A stretch of 64,000 nucleotides of DNA from JAJCYX01 sp965243825 (GCA_965243825.1 CBDEVT010000001.1:496001-560000), one strand, 5' to 3'. Counted from the first letter of the stretch, positions 25,369-34,950 are shown. Program-made: numbers and translations. The notes: generated by a model from the letters alone, not told the origin.

Positions 25369-26433
25369 ATGAATAACTCGCCACTACCTGACACAGTCGA
25401 TCAGATCACTCCAGGTCTGCTCAACCGACTGCTATCGAAGCACCCCGAGTGGAACGAACCACCTGTTGTTGCGATCGAAACTACTCCACTTGAGTCGCCT
25501 GGAAGTAGCACGTACCGGGCGGACCTTGCGCTGGAAAACGGAAGCAGCAAGCCTGTAGTCGTCAAGCTCCACAACGTGCAGACTCCACCCGATATTCGTC
25601 GCAACTACTCAGGAGAGGTTGCCTTCTATCAGGAGGTGGCGGCAAAGTCAGGCGTACCAACGCCGGTGACTTACGTAGCGGAATGGGACGAACCTGCTGC
25701 CCGCCAGCTCATCATCCAGGAGTTTCTCACCGGAGGTCGTATTGGCACAGCCGAAACTATGCTTAACAAGCAGGATCAGGAACGTGTGCTCTCAGTCCTC
25801 GCCGAGATGCATGCTCACTGGTGGAACTCACCTGAACTGGATCGGTTAACCCGAATCCGAACAGGTTCACAGGCAATGCGAGCCGGCATCGAGCAGTTCC
25901 GCAGCGGCAGGCTCGATGGTCGCAAATTCCTGGTGAGATTCGGAGACAGAGTCGATCCACGGATCGCTGACTACTATCGCCATGCCCACGGTCCGGAGAC
26001 AGGCAAACGGCTCGCCGAATCCTTTTCCAGCAACATCACACTCTGTCACTACGATGCCAGCGCCAAGAACATCTTCATACCGGACGACACGAACAGTAGA
26101 CCGGTGCTATTTGACTGGGGACTGGTGGTCCGTGGCTACGTAGGAGTCGAACTGGCCCAGTTCCTCGCAACAAGCACAGATCCCGGCGAACATGATCGGC
26201 TACAGATTCTGCTCGCTTTCTACCACGACAGGTTACGCACGCTGGGCATCGACAATTACAGCTTCGACAAGCTGTGGAACGACTTTCGGTGTGGATGCCT
26301 GGTCCGATTAGTCGCGCCCATCGCACTCGCTGCGAGAGGTAATCCCCGAGCTGACGCGCTCGCCCTGACATTACTGCCACTGCTCTCAGCGACAGCAATC
26401 TCAGTTAACGCATTCGATCTTGTGACTCACTGA
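25369..26433 (+). CDS. APH/choline-kinase-like phosphotransferase
   Basis: A 354-residue small-molecule kinase. The catalytic loop CHYDASAKNIF (H-x-D-x4-N) and the metal-binding Asp in PVLFDWGLV are both present. The N-lobe strand region (SSTYRADLALENGSSKPVVV, with Lys in VVVKLH) holds the ATP-binding lysine. Proteins of this fold phosphorylate an alcohol (aminoglycoside, choline, ecdysteroid-type substrates). No resistance context is seen. The ATG at 25369 is used; nothing upstream suggests an operon. Confidence 0.86.
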   Translation: MNNSPLPDTVDQITPGLLNRLLSKHPEWNEPPVVAIETTPLESPGSSTYRADLALENGSSKPVVVKLHNVQTPPDIRRNYSGEVAFYQEVAAKSGVPTPVTYVAEWDEPAARQLIIQEFLTGGRIGTAETMLNKQDQERVLSVLAEMHAHWWNSPELDRLTRIRTGSQAMRAGIEQFRSGRLDGRKFLVRFGDRVDPRIADYYRHAHGPETGKRLAESFSSNITLCHYDASAKNIFIPDDTNSRPVLFDWGLVVRGYVGVELAQFLATSTDPGEHDRLQILLAFYHDRLRTLGIDNYSFDKLWNDFRCGCLVRLVAPIALAARGNPRADALALTLLPLLSATAISVNAFDLVTH

Positions 26434-26494
26434 AATCGTCGAAAAGGCGCCATTTCTGTACTCATTGCAAGAGTTATGGTACAAAGCGGGCTCA

Positions 26495-26674
26495 ATGGCA
26501 GAGGGACAGGAACAGAACGTTTCAGGGTCAGCCCATCCCGGCGACTCGGGCAGATCGTCGAACTGGATGCAGGTTTCCGGTGCGGGCACGCTGGAGACGA
26601 TTGCCATCTGGGGTCTTCCACTTGTGTTTCTAGCAGCGATCGCGCTGACAGTCTTCGCATGGCACACGGACTAG
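26495..26674 (+). CDS. hypothetical small single-TM protein
   Basis: A 59-residue protein with a hydrophilic N-terminus (Gly/Ser-rich) and a C-terminal membrane helix (TIAIWGLPLVFLAAIALTVF). Start ATG 26495; the frame is open 10 codons further up. It lies 9 bases before the next gene. The three genes 26495, 26684 and 26940 look like one operon encoding membrane proteins. No family is recognised. Confidence 0.6.
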   Translation: MAEGQEQNVSGSAHPGDSGRSSNWMQVSGAGTLETIAIWGLPLVFLAAIALTVFAWHTD

Positions 26675-26683
26675 CGAGGATCT

Positions 26684-26935
26684 ATGACCACGAAGGAAGA
26701 AATAGGCCCCGACTACTACGAGCCGCCGCCACCACCACCGAAACCACCGCAAGAGAAATCTGTCTGCGGGAAGTTCTTCGCTACTCTGGCTGCCTTATTG
26801 ATGATCGCGTGGGCTGCGGCGTCTGGATACGGCCTCGGTGAAGGACACTTCGACGTTCCAGAGACCCACGCCGATTCTTCGATTTCTCCTTCTGGCCTCG
26901 GTGGAGACGATTCACTGGATAACTCCTTCGACTGA
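26684..26935 (+). CDS. hypothetical small membrane protein, proline-rich N-terminus
   Basis: An 83-residue protein. Residues 12-25 are a proline run (YYEPPPPPPKPPQEK), followed by a single hydrophobic helix (FFATLAALLMIAWAAASGYG) and an acidic tail (DVPETHADSS). The GAGGATCT ribosome site sits just ahead of the ATG. A cytosolic proline-rich end and an outer acidic tail are the simplest topology. It is followed 4 bases later by the repeated membrane protein. Function unknown. Confidence 0.68.
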   Translation: MTTKEEIGPDYYEPPPPPPKPPQEKSVCGKFFATLAALLMIAWAAASGYGLGEGHFDVPETHADSSISPSGLGGDDSLDNSFD

Positions 26936-26939
26936 ACGT

Positions 26940-28523
26940 ATGAACAGCTTCATCGAAAAACGTATTGGCCCTGTACTTGAATCGCCAATTTACCTGCTTA
27001 TGTTGGCTGCCCAAGTCATTTTCATCCTGAGCGTCGGCCGTGCTCTCACGGACATCCTGCCGACAGTCTCTTCTATGGCTCCAGAGGTTCTGCTGCGGGT
27101 GTCTTTCAGCAACCTGGCCGGAGCCGCTTTCATCTACGCGCTGATGGCGGCATTTCTCGCACTCGTGTTTCGCATCAATGGCTGGCCGAGGCCGACCAGA
27201 AAAAACAACGAATCGCTCACTGACAAAGTGTCCAGGTATATGCAGGATCCCGAGGCTGGATTCAAGATTGCAATGTACGCGACGATCTTTTTCGGGGCGC
27301 TAGCGACTCTGCTAATCATATGGGAGGTCCGAGATTTTTCGAACGAAAGGCTATTCCGAGAGGCTTTCGCGAGGATCTGGCAACACCTGATCGGTGCGGT
27401 GCTGGTGTTGTTTGGTGCCCGGGCAATAGTTGGAGCGGTTAACCCTAACTATCCGACCGCTGATGATAGTGAGGAAAGCACCGAGCAAAGTTCCGAGAGT
27501 TCAGAAGACTCCAGCGAATCTGGCTCATTCATGGGCCGTTACGACTCATACTTCGAAAATCCAAGGGCAGTCCTCAAAGTCGGCGGATTCGTTCTTGTCT
27601 ACTTAGCATTTGCGGTGATGATCGCCCAGCTCTGGCTGCTCAGAGATGGCCGATCCACCAGCAACATCATCGGAACGATCTCAATCTGGATGCTGCTGGC
27701 GGTGGCAAGCGGACTTGTGCCCATGCTCTTCGTCTGGGCTCTTGATCGCATCAACGGTCGTCCCGGAACCGAGGCATCCAGCTCCGACAACCTGATTTCT
27801 CGAGTAGTCAGCCAGGTGCGGAACCCCGAGACCGCGCTCCCGCTGTTCACATGGGCGATGGTCGCTTCCGGCGGCCTCTGGTTCGTGGTCACTATGTGGA
27901 GCTCACGAAACGCCGAAGTCAGCGAATTCTGGGGATTCGTACTGACCAATCTTGTTCTGCTGATTTCGATAGCCGCGATCCCGCTAATGAGCTGGTCGCT
28001 GTGGCTGGCATACGGGAAGAAGGGTGCAACAGGATCTGATTCAACGAATATCCTGGCCGATCCGAACAGGCTTGCAATCGTCCTGATCTTCCTGCTGGCT
28101 TATGTGGGCCTGGCGATGACAGCGTTTAACGCCTGGCTGGTAAGAATCTGGGGACCGGCAGACGCCTGGTCCGTGGTGATTCAGGACCTGACTAATTTTG
28201 GCATCCCAATTGCGATTCTGATCGGTATCAGGGCAGCCGCCAGCGCGTACGAAGCTCGTTATCTGAGCAAACAGTCAGCTGGCTCGACTGCAGACACTGC
28301 GACCTCGGAGTCTGGCACCTCCAGCTCTAGCAGCAGCACAGGTGGTATGCAGGGTCGTATGACCATCTCAGGATTCTCTCACCCTGTTTCGCTCGCACTC
28401 TGGGGAGTGATCGTCATGTTCCTGATAGCGCTGGCTTTTGCACTTCACGCTAGCGCAGCCGGCACATATCCGGGGCCTCAGGGACCCGACTCCGGCTTCG
28501 ACTTCGATTTCTTCCCGCAGTAG
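26940..28523 (+). CDS. large membrane protein with five internal repeats
   Basis: A 527-residue multi-pass protein starting at ATG 26940. Five copies of a unit of about 80-105 residues follow one another, beginning near residues 15, 103, 207, 295 and 374. Each starts with a short [ED/N]-P motif (LESPIYLL, MQDPEAGF, FENPRAVL, VRNPETAL, LADPNRLA) and contains two or three hydrophobic helices. A serine/glutamate-rich loop (about residues 174-196) separates repeats 2 and 3. A final helix (ALWGVIVMFLIALAFAL) ends the protein. No known transporter family is recognised. Confidence 0.75.
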   Translation: MNSFIEKRIGPVLESPIYLLMLAAQVIFILSVGRALTDILPTVSSMAPEVLLRVSFSNLAGAAFIYALMAAFLALVFRINGWPRPTRKNNESLTDKVSRYMQDPEAGFKIAMYATIFFGALATLLIIWEVRDFSNERLFREAFARIWQHLIGAVLVLFGARAIVGAVNPNYPTADDSEESTEQSSESSEDSSESGSFMGRYDSYFENPRAVLKVGGFVLVYLAFAVMIAQLWLLRDGRSTSNIIGTISIWMLLAVASGLVPMLFVWALDRINGRPGTEASSSDNLISRVVSQVRNPETALPLFTWAMVASGGLWFVVTMWSSRNAEVSEFWGFVLTNLVLLISIAAIPLMSWSLWLAYGKKGATGSDSTNILADPNRLAIVLIFLLAYVGLAMTAFNAWLVRIWGPADAWSVVIQDLTNFGIPIAILIGIRAAASAYEARYLSKQSAGSTADTATSESGTSSSSSSTGGMQGRMTISGFSHPVSLALWGVIVMFLIALAFALHASAAGTYPGPQGPDSGFDFDFFPQ

Positions 28524-28684
28524 TTCCTGGGTTTCAGTCACCAGGCATCTGAAGATCTAACCCTAAGACGCTACTCGACTGCCAGTGATCAAGTACGGTT
28601 GCTCCCACTGGACATACTTCTAAGTGCGACCTGCTTAGGAAAGGGATTACACAGGCGGCCAGAGTGAACCACCTTCAATCCGGC

Positions 28685-29182
28685 TCACGTCTGTGATCCC
28701 CGCGAAGCCCAGGGATCTGCGGATTCCGGGTTCTCCCAGCGATCAGGTTTTGCCGGTGGCCCGGAGCCCAGTTGACTCAACCATGCTCCAACCGCACCTA
28801 GAGCGACGCTCAAAAGGACCAGAACCGCAGTGATGACGGCCACGACTCCGGCAACCGCCAGTCCCAGCAAGGACTCTTGCAGAGCGCCATACAGTATGTA
28901 GATCAGCCCTATAAGCACCATAGGGATTGCAAGCAACGCGCCCGCTTTCGCGCCCTTTAACCAGATGTTGGTAGGCCTGGGTCTTGATGCCGTGATGTTC
29001 TTGCCAAACACGAACCCGGCAGCAAAAGGACCCGCCAAGATTCCGGTTCCGAACACAAAAAACCCGACGACAAAGACAGAGTAACCAACCAACAACGCGA
29101 CAAGGAGTGGATGCCGTTCACGGAAGCTTCGGCGATCTGTCTTCAATGTTGGTTGACCATCTATTTGATCACCATTTCTCAA
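28685..29182 (-). CDS. hypothetical four-TM membrane protein
   Basis: A 165-residue protein. Four hydrophobic stretches are visible (LLVALLVGYSVFVVGFFVF; ILAGPFAAGFVFG; ALLAIPMVLIGLIYILYGAL; LGLAVAGVVAVITAVLVLLS), flanked by polar ends. The basic residues after the second helix suggest N-terminus inside. It resembles short uncharacterised membrane proteins of the DUF5518 kind, but this is a guess. Start ATG 29182. It lies apart from neighbours, divergent from the Rieske/GltS gene. Confidence 0.66.
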   Translation of the reverse strand: MRNGDQIDGQPTLKTDRRSFRERHPLLVALLVGYSVFVVGFFVFGTGILAGPFAAGFVFGKNITASRPRPTNIWLKGAKAGALLAIPMVLIGLIYILYGALQESLLGLAVAGVVAVITAVLVLLSVALGAVGAWLSQLGSGPPAKPDRWENPESADPWASRGSQT

Positions 29183-29336
29183 CTTCGTTACACCTACTCA
29201 CGTAAGCACATTAGCGTGCTTGCAACTCCAACGGCCCCGATGCCATCGAACCTGAGTCGGCTCAACTCATTATGATGCTTACGCCGACCACCTTTTAGTT
29301 ACAGGCACGTTGAACAGTACAGGCCGGGAGATTTGA

Positions 29337-30947
29337 ATGCGAAAACAGGCTGTCGCAAGATGGGATGAACTGCAGGACAAGCAGCCCACAGGCGCACTCG
29401 TCGAAAACGTCGATCTTGTCATCATCCGCTACGACGATGAAGTGTCTGTGCTTTACGGCCGATGTTTGCACCGCGGCGCCCTGCTGGCCGACGGTCATGT
29501 AAGTGGCAAAGACCTGATCTGCGGAGTCCACAACTGGGACTACCGCGTCGACACCGGGATCAGCGCATACAACAACTCGGAACGGCTGCCAAAGTTCAGT
29601 GCATGGGTCGAAGATGGCCAGGTTCTTGTCGACGCCGATGAGATCGCCGATTGGGAGGCTCACAACCCGCAACCATTCGATCGTGATGCTTACCTTGGTC
29701 AGTACGCCGATACTCACGGCACGGAAGACGAGCCACACAACGGCCTTATCCAGTCGCTGGCAAGGAACGGTCTCTCGGGCGGCGAACACGGCCCCACCGA
29801 GGCGATGGGTGTGTCTCGAACCAAGCTACCAAGCTGGGACGACATCCAGTTTGTGACCGGTCAGCTCGCCAATCCGCCCCAGCTTGACGATGTTCCTGTC
29901 GGAACAGAACTGGTAATTGGTCCGAACGCCAGGAAGCCACTGGTGCTGGACATCCCCCTGTTCGTCTCAGACATGAGCTTCGGCGCGTTGTCCGAGGAGG
30001 CCAAGGTTGCGCTTGCGAAAGGCGCCGAACTTGCCGGCACCGGTATCTGCTCAGGTGAAGGTGGCATGCTGCCTGAAGAGCAGGCCGCGAACAGTCGCTA
30101 TTTCTACGAGCTGGCATCAGCTCGGTTCGGCTTCACCATGGACAAGCTGGACAACGTGCAGGCGTTCCACTTCAAAGGTGGCCAGGGCGCAAAGACCGGC
30201 ACTGGCGGACACCTTCCCGGTAGCAAGGTGAAGGGCAAGATCGCCGCGGTGCGTGGTCTGAAAGAGGGCGAAGCCGCGATCTCTCCATCAAGGTTCCCGG
30301 AATGGGACGACGAAGACGGTTTCAGGCACTTCGCCGACGAGGTGCGTGAGTACACCGGGGGAATCCCCATCGGCTTCAAGCTCTCGGCTCAGCACATCGA
30401 AGACGACATAGACGCTGCGCTGCGAGTGGGAGTTGATTACGTCATTCTCGATGGCCGGGGCGGTGGCACAGGTGCCGCCCCACTGATTTTCAGGGACAAC
30501 ATCTCGGTGCCGACAATCCCTGCTCTTGCTCGAGCGCGTAAGCATCTTGATGAGCGTGGCAGGCAGGATGTGACGCTGATCATCACCGGTGGTCTTCGCA
30601 CACCTGCTGATTTCGCCAAAGCCATGGCGATGGGTGCGGACGGTATCGCCGTTTCCAACGCGGCCATCCAGGCGATCGGCTGCCTGGGCATGCGCGCCTG
30701 CCACACCAACAACTGCCCTGTCGGCATCGCCACCCAGAAAGAAAGCCTGCGTTCTCGCATCATCATCGACGAATCGGCCAAGCAACTCGCTCGTTTCTTC
30801 GAATCCGCGGTCGACCTGATGAAGCTGCTCGCACGCGCCTGTGGTCACACCGATCTAAGCCAGTTCAGACAGGAAGATCTCACAACCTGGAAACGCGAGA
30901 TGGCCGATCTTTCGGGCGTGAAGTACGCGGGAGTAGTAGGTACTTAG
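29337..30947 (+). CDS. Rieske ferredoxin domain fused to glutamate-synthase-like FMN domain
   Basis: A 536-residue protein. Residues 18-85 are a Rieske [2Fe-2S] domain: Cys43-x-His45 (RCLHRG) and Cys62-x2-His65 (ICGVHN) with a 16-residue spacing. Residues about 150-520 match the FMN-binding synthase domain of GltB: the flavin/substrate region FVSDMSFGALSEEA, glycine-rich HFKGGQGAKTGTGGHLPG, and the 3Fe-4S cysteines in GCLGMRACHTNNCPVG. There is no glutaminase domain, so it is not a full glutamate synthase. The likely role is an iron-sulfur/flavin oxidoreductase. The ATG follows GGGAG. Confidence 0.88.
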   Translation: MRKQAVARWDELQDKQPTGALVENVDLVIIRYDDEVSVLYGRCLHRGALLADGHVSGKDLICGVHNWDYRVDTGISAYNNSERLPKFSAWVEDGQVLVDADEIADWEAHNPQPFDRDAYLGQYADTHGTEDEPHNGLIQSLARNGLSGGEHGPTEAMGVSRTKLPSWDDIQFVTGQLANPPQLDDVPVGTELVIGPNARKPLVLDIPLFVSDMSFGALSEEAKVALAKGAELAGTGICSGEGGMLPEEQAANSRYFYELASARFGFTMDKLDNVQAFHFKGGQGAKTGTGGHLPGSKVKGKIAAVRGLKEGEAAISPSRFPEWDDEDGFRHFADEVREYTGGIPIGFKLSAQHIEDDIDAALRVGVDYVILDGRGGGTGAAPLIFRDNISVPTIPALARARKHLDERGRQDVTLIITGGLRTPADFAKAMAMGADGIAVSNAAIQAIGCLGMRACHTNNCPVGIATQKESLRSRIIIDESAKQLARFFESAVDLMKLLARACGHTDLSQFRQEDLTTWKREMADLSGVKYAGVVGT

Positions 30948-30965
30948 ATCCGCTAAGCCAAATCT

Positions 30966-32126
30966 TTACGGCCAGGCGATCTGTTGTCTGGGTGGGATTA
31001 CGCCGGGATTCGGAGCCCATACTGCTGAATCGTCCCATGGATTCGCGGCAACCCAGTCTTCGTCGATCGCGATGCCCAGTCCGGGAGCTTCTGGCACCGG
31101 CAAGAACCCGTCTTTCTGCTTCGGGAAGTCACCGATCACGGCGTCCTGGTACCACTCATGCAGACCGCCCTCCTGGATCAGGAAGTTCGGCGTGCAGGCA
31201 TCGAGCTGCAGCGATGCGATGGTGCAGATCGGTCCGTACGGGTTGTGCGGTTGGAATCCGACGTAGTGCGCCTCGGCCATCGCGGCGATCTTCTTCAGCT
31301 CCAGGATTCCACCGGCCTGGATGATGTCCGGTTGGATCAGCGCAACCGCCTGCAGCGGGAACAGGTCGATGTAGTCCCACTTTGTCAGCAGCCGTTCGCC
31401 TGTGGCTATCGGGATGTTTATAGAGTCCGCAACCTTCTTGAGTGCATCGAGATTCTGGGGCGGCACGGGCTCCTCGTACATGAACGGCCTGTACTGCTCC
31501 ATCTCCAGACCGATGCGAATTGCGTCGCTTGTGGAGAGACGGCCATGGACCTCGACAATCAGCTCGATGTCGTCGCCGAAGTGTTCGCGTGCCCGGCGCA
31601 TCTTCTCTATTGCGCGGTTCTCGGACTCGCGGTCGATGAATATTCCCTGGTGATCGAACGGGTCGCCCTTCAACGCAGTGATGCCCTGCGAAGTGAACTG
31701 TTCACCACGTTCGATGCAGTCCTCCGGCGTCAGTCCATCCCACCTGCCGTAGCACCACATCTTGTCCCTGATCTTGCCACCAAGCAGCTCGTAGATCGGA
31801 ACGCCGAGAGCCTTACCCTTGATGTCCCACAGGGCGATCTCGATGCCGCTGATCGCCGACATCTGGACCGCTCCACCACGCATCGAGTGCTGGTAGTGGT
31901 AGAGAGCCTGCCAGTGCTTCTCGATCTGCCCGGGATCTTCGCCAATGAGCAACGCGCCGAACTCGTCGATCATGGTGGCGACGGCTCTGGGACCGAGAGT
32001 CGATTCGCCCCATCCCGTGATGCCTTCGTCCGTTTCGATCTTGACGAATGTGTAGTTGCGCGGCACTCCACCAGAACTATCGGACGCAACGACTGACTTA
32101 ACGGATGTGATCTTCACCACGCTCAC
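30966..32126 (-). CDS. enolase-superfamily dehydratase (mandelate racemase/galactonate dehydratase-like)
   Basis: A 386-residue protein with the usual two-domain layout. An N-terminal capping domain ends near residue 120 (ALWDIKGKALGVPIYELLGG), and a TIM barrel carries metal ligands in LIVEVHGRLS, PFMYEEPVPP and ATGERLL. Catalytic acid/base candidates include the His in EVHGR and the region VGFQPHNPYGP. The resemblance is to D-galactonate dehydratase and related acid-sugar dehydratases; exact substrate is not fixed. Numerous such paralogs are known from SAR202 genomes. It converges with the Rieske/GltS gene, 18 bases apart. Confidence 0.9.
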   Translation of the reverse strand: MSVVKITSVKSVVASDSSGGVPRNYTFVKIETDEGITGWGESTLGPRAVATMIDEFGALLIGEDPGQIEKHWQALYHYQHSMRGGAVQMSAISGIEIALWDIKGKALGVPIYELLGGKIRDKMWCYGRWDGLTPEDCIERGEQFTSQGITALKGDPFDHQGIFIDRESENRAIEKMRRAREHFGDDIELIVEVHGRLSTSDAIRIGLEMEQYRPFMYEEPVPPQNLDALKKVADSINIPIATGERLLTKWDYIDLFPLQAVALIQPDIIQAGGILELKKIAAMAEAHYVGFQPHNPYGPICTIASLQLDACTPNFLIQEGGLHEWYQDAVIGDFPKQKDGFLPVPEAPGLGIAIDEDWVAANPWDDSAVWAPNPGVIPPRQQIAWP

Positions 32127-32343
32127 CTTTTTTCTCTTGTGGCGAGATGGTACTACGGAGCCGCAAACTCAGTGCCGCATCCATCAACCTCACACTCGGT
32201 TACCAGACTCAGTAGGTGCTAACGCTCACAGGTTTCGCGCCGTGAAGGCACGCCAGATGCGGTTGGTGGGCAGAATACGAACTGTTTATAGTCCCCGGAA
32301 ACCTCCGTCCTTAACTCTCCAAAACCAGAGGAACTTTCGAAGT

Positions 32344-32892
32344 ATGAGTCGGATCTTGCCGCGTAGCTCAGTTGTCATTTTCACCGTTGTTGCCGCACTC
32401 GGTGCCATGCTTAGTGCATGCACTCCAGCAACCACCACAGGAGTGTCCGAACCGACCCAGACTCCAGCACCCGATTTCGACGGTATCGCTCTGGCCACGC
32501 TTGCAGCAGGTACGGCGACGGCTGTTGCAGATGATGATGTGAAGCCGACACCCATTCAGAAGGGCGGCCCGGTAGACCCGTCAGTTGTCAGTCCGATTGT
32601 CGCCACGTTCTTTCCTGAAAGACAGGCCACCGAATTTTTTGTTGAAATGGCTTCCCCGGTAGATAGCGGTTTCTGGTACCACCCTTCCTGCGGGGAACAG
32701 ATGGTTGAGGCTGACGGCCTCAAGATGACATGGGTTCATGCCCATCCACCCTGCGACGACACCACGGGCCATGATGATGAAACGATCAACTTCACGGTCC
32801 GGCTGCCTACTCATGAAGGAGTCCGCTGGGTTGAATGCTATTACCAGGGGGCTTCAAGCGGCGTAGGTGCTAGCTGTACCTGGCTCCAGTGA
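32344..32892 (+). CDS. hypothetical lipoprotein
   Basis: A 182-residue exported protein. The ATG at 32344 (AGAGGA about 10 nt upstream) gives the signal SVVIFTVVAALGAML with lipobox LSAC. A Thr/Pro linker (PATTTGVSEPTQTPAPDF) precedes a domain of about 100 residues with four Cys (PSCGEQ, HPPCDD, VECYYQ, ASCTWLQ) that could form two disulfides. The frame runs upstream to 32056 but the extra residues do not look like a leader. No family is recognised. Confidence 0.76.
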   Translation: MSRILPRSSVVIFTVVAALGAMLSACTPATTTGVSEPTQTPAPDFDGIALATLAAGTATAVADDDVKPTPIQKGGPVDPSVVSPIVATFFPERQATEFFVEMASPVDSGFWYHPSCGEQMVEADGLKMTWVHAHPPCDDTTGHDDETINFTVRLPTHEGVRWVECYYQGASSGVGASCTWLQ

Positions 32893-33066
32893 GCCTTCGC
32901 CGAACATGACACGGTGCGCTCAAAGTCGAGGCGATTGCAACCTAAACTCAGAGGAACAGCCTCAATCAAATGAGCCGGACTCACTGGCAGACCCCGGCAT
33001 TTCATGGGTTGCGCTCCAGGCAATCTGTGCCGGAGATCCTGTCACCAACTGTTGGAGCCGGTCTTG

Positions 33067-34266
33067 ATGTCCTCGACGACTCGTCCGTTGAGCTCGCGCA
33101 GAAGCAGCATCGAAGCTAACCCTGAGATCACCGCCGAAGAAGTTCATCGGATCATGCTGCTGTATTCAGAGCCGTGGTCAAATCGCGACAACTTGAGACT
33201 TGGCCGTATGATCCAGTCCCTGCTGGACCGCGGAGTCTCTCAGCAGGAGCTTTCTCGCCGAACGAGATCGCACCTGAATCAACTGGAGCGTCAGGCCAGC
33301 GAACTTCGTGGCACGAAGGCGCATCGAGCTGGCAGCGCGGCGTCGACTTCTCCGTCTGGGCTCAAAGCCATGACACCCGGGACGATTCACCACTTCGTGT
33401 CGCTTCTTGATCTGCCATCAGAACTGCAGGACGCTATCAAGAACCGAACGCTCAAGTTCAAGGCAGCGCGGGCACTGGTGGACCTCATCGGTGACTTCGA
33501 TGGACATGAACCGGTCTCGACTGAGCGTCTAATCGAGCTTTCGCAGCCGTTCATGACTCGAAGGGTCACGACGCAGCATGCCGAGAAGTACGTCGCCTAT
33601 GCCAAACGACGCCCCGAACTCACACCGGACGAACTGATCGAGGCATGTCTGAACGGGCCACCACCACCACTCTGGGACGAGGACGATTACGACGCGTTCT
33701 CACAGCCATGGTCAAGCGCCGAATCGTCTGGACCAGGTGCCGCCGACTTTGTCGGCATAGAGTATGGCCGTCGAAATCGCAGACGACCCTCCGCTTACGC
33801 GCCCCTGGCAGGACCCGGTGAATTGCTGGAGCGGTTACGGAGTGAGAGGCAGACCACCACCGCTATTGATACTGGCGACACGGCCGCCGCAGCGAAAATG
33901 CGACGTGAGGCATCAATTCCTGATTCACGTCACCATGATCGAAAAGCTAACAGGCATTCCGCTCCACTTCGCAAGTTCGAACGCCCTGGTACTCCACCGT
34001 CTCTCCATTCCTTAACTGAAACTGATGCCACTCCCTCGGCTACCACAGCCAGCCCGCGACGCTCGCACCTGGATTCACACACACTTCCCGAACCTCCCAC
34101 CCCGGCGCTGGTTAAAGAGTTAGCAGAAAAGTTGTTCTCCACTATGTCCAGCCTTCCCGTCACCGGGCTTGGTCAGTCTCCTGATGCATTGCTTGCGCGC
34201 GTCTACCTCAGGAAGCTGCAAGGTCTACTCGATTTGGAGTTGAGGACAGAGCGAAACGCTGGCTGA
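33067..34266 (+). CDS. orphan ParB/KorB-like DNA-binding protein
   Basis: A 399-residue protein. Residues about 40-155 resemble the ParB/KorB central HTH domain: MIQSLLDRGVSQQELSRRTR followed by SLLDLPSELQDAIKNRTLKF and KAARALVDL (the LP...V/I...G.LS..HAR.L pattern of ParB). The N-terminal ParB CTPase/nuclease fold (GExR motif) is absent. The C-terminal 200 residues are low complexity and end in a short helix. The ATG at 33067 follows GGAG. No parA lies nearby, so partitioning is not supported; a regulator or nucleoid protein is as likely. Confidence 0.62.
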   Translation: MSSTTRPLSSRRSSIEANPEITAEEVHRIMLLYSEPWSNRDNLRLGRMIQSLLDRGVSQQELSRRTRSHLNQLERQASELRGTKAHRAGSAASTSPSGLKAMTPGTIHHFVSLLDLPSELQDAIKNRTLKFKAARALVDLIGDFDGHEPVSTERLIELSQPFMTRRVTTQHAEKYVAYAKRRPELTPDELIEACLNGPPPPLWDEDDYDAFSQPWSSAESSGPGAADFVGIEYGRRNRRRPSAYAPLAGPGELLERLRSERQTTTAIDTGDTAAAAKMRREASIPDSRHHDRKANRHSAPLRKFERPGTPPSLHSLTETDATPSATTASPRRSHLDSHTLPEPPTPALVKELAEKLFSTMSSLPVTGLGQSPDALLARVYLRKLQGLLDLELRTERNAG

Positions 34267-34383
34267 CTGAAGTCAGCTCTGGAGAGTTCGTGTAAGTCCA
34301 ATCGCTGGGGTAAACGACCGTTAACAAACTGGCGGTTTGCCTTCTCCTGAGGACTCACTAGACTGTGCCTCCTCAAGTCCAGG

Positions 34384-34950
34384 GTGCCCAGGGAGTCCGG
34401 TTTGCCGCTGCTCGATGATGTTCTTGCCAACAATGCCCGGTTCGTGCAGAAGCCGCACCGCACATTAACCGGTATGCCTGCGAAGAATGTCGTGATCTTC
34501 ACATGCATGGACACTCGGCTCGTCGACTTCCTCGAACCGGCGATGGGTGTCGAACGTGGCGATGCGACGGTTATCAAAAACGCTGGCATCACGGTGCTCA
34601 ACCCTATCGGCAGCGTGATCCGTAGCCTGGCCGTGGCTATCTATGCCCAGCATTGCGATGAGATCTTCGTTATCGGTCACCTGGACTGCGGAATGACTCA
34701 CCTGGATTTGGACTCGATCAGGCAACGGATGGTCACGCGCGGTGTTCCGGAGACAGTCATCGAATCGCTACAGCCGAGTCTTGGCGATTGGTTCGGCGGT
34801 TTTCCGGACGCTGATGAACATGCGCGCGATGTAGCCCATCAGCTCAGGGACAACCCGCTGATTCCCACCGATGTTCCTGTTCATTGCCTTATGTTCGATC
34901 CTGCCAGTGGGGAACTGGAAGTCATTGAACAGGGTTACGCAGCCGAATAA
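34384..34950 (+). CDS. beta-carbonic anhydrase
   Basis: A 188-residue enzyme interconverting CO2 and bicarbonate. The zinc ligands and active-site residues of the beta class are present: CMDTR (Cys, Asp, Arg), then GHLDCG (His, Cys), about 60 residues apart. The length is typical. The start may be GTG 34384 or TTG 34402, the latter preceded by GGAG; the longer form is given. It stands alone with no carboxysome or urea genes nearby. Confidence 0.92.
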   Translation: MPRESGLPLLDDVLANNARFVQKPHRTLTGMPAKNVVIFTCMDTRLVDFLEPAMGVERGDATVIKNAGITVLNPIGSVIRSLAVAIYAQHCDEIFVIGHLDCGMTHLDLDSIRQRMVTRGVPETVIESLQPSLGDWFGGFPDADEHARDVAHQLRDNPLIPTDVPVHCLMFDPASGELEVIEQGYAAE

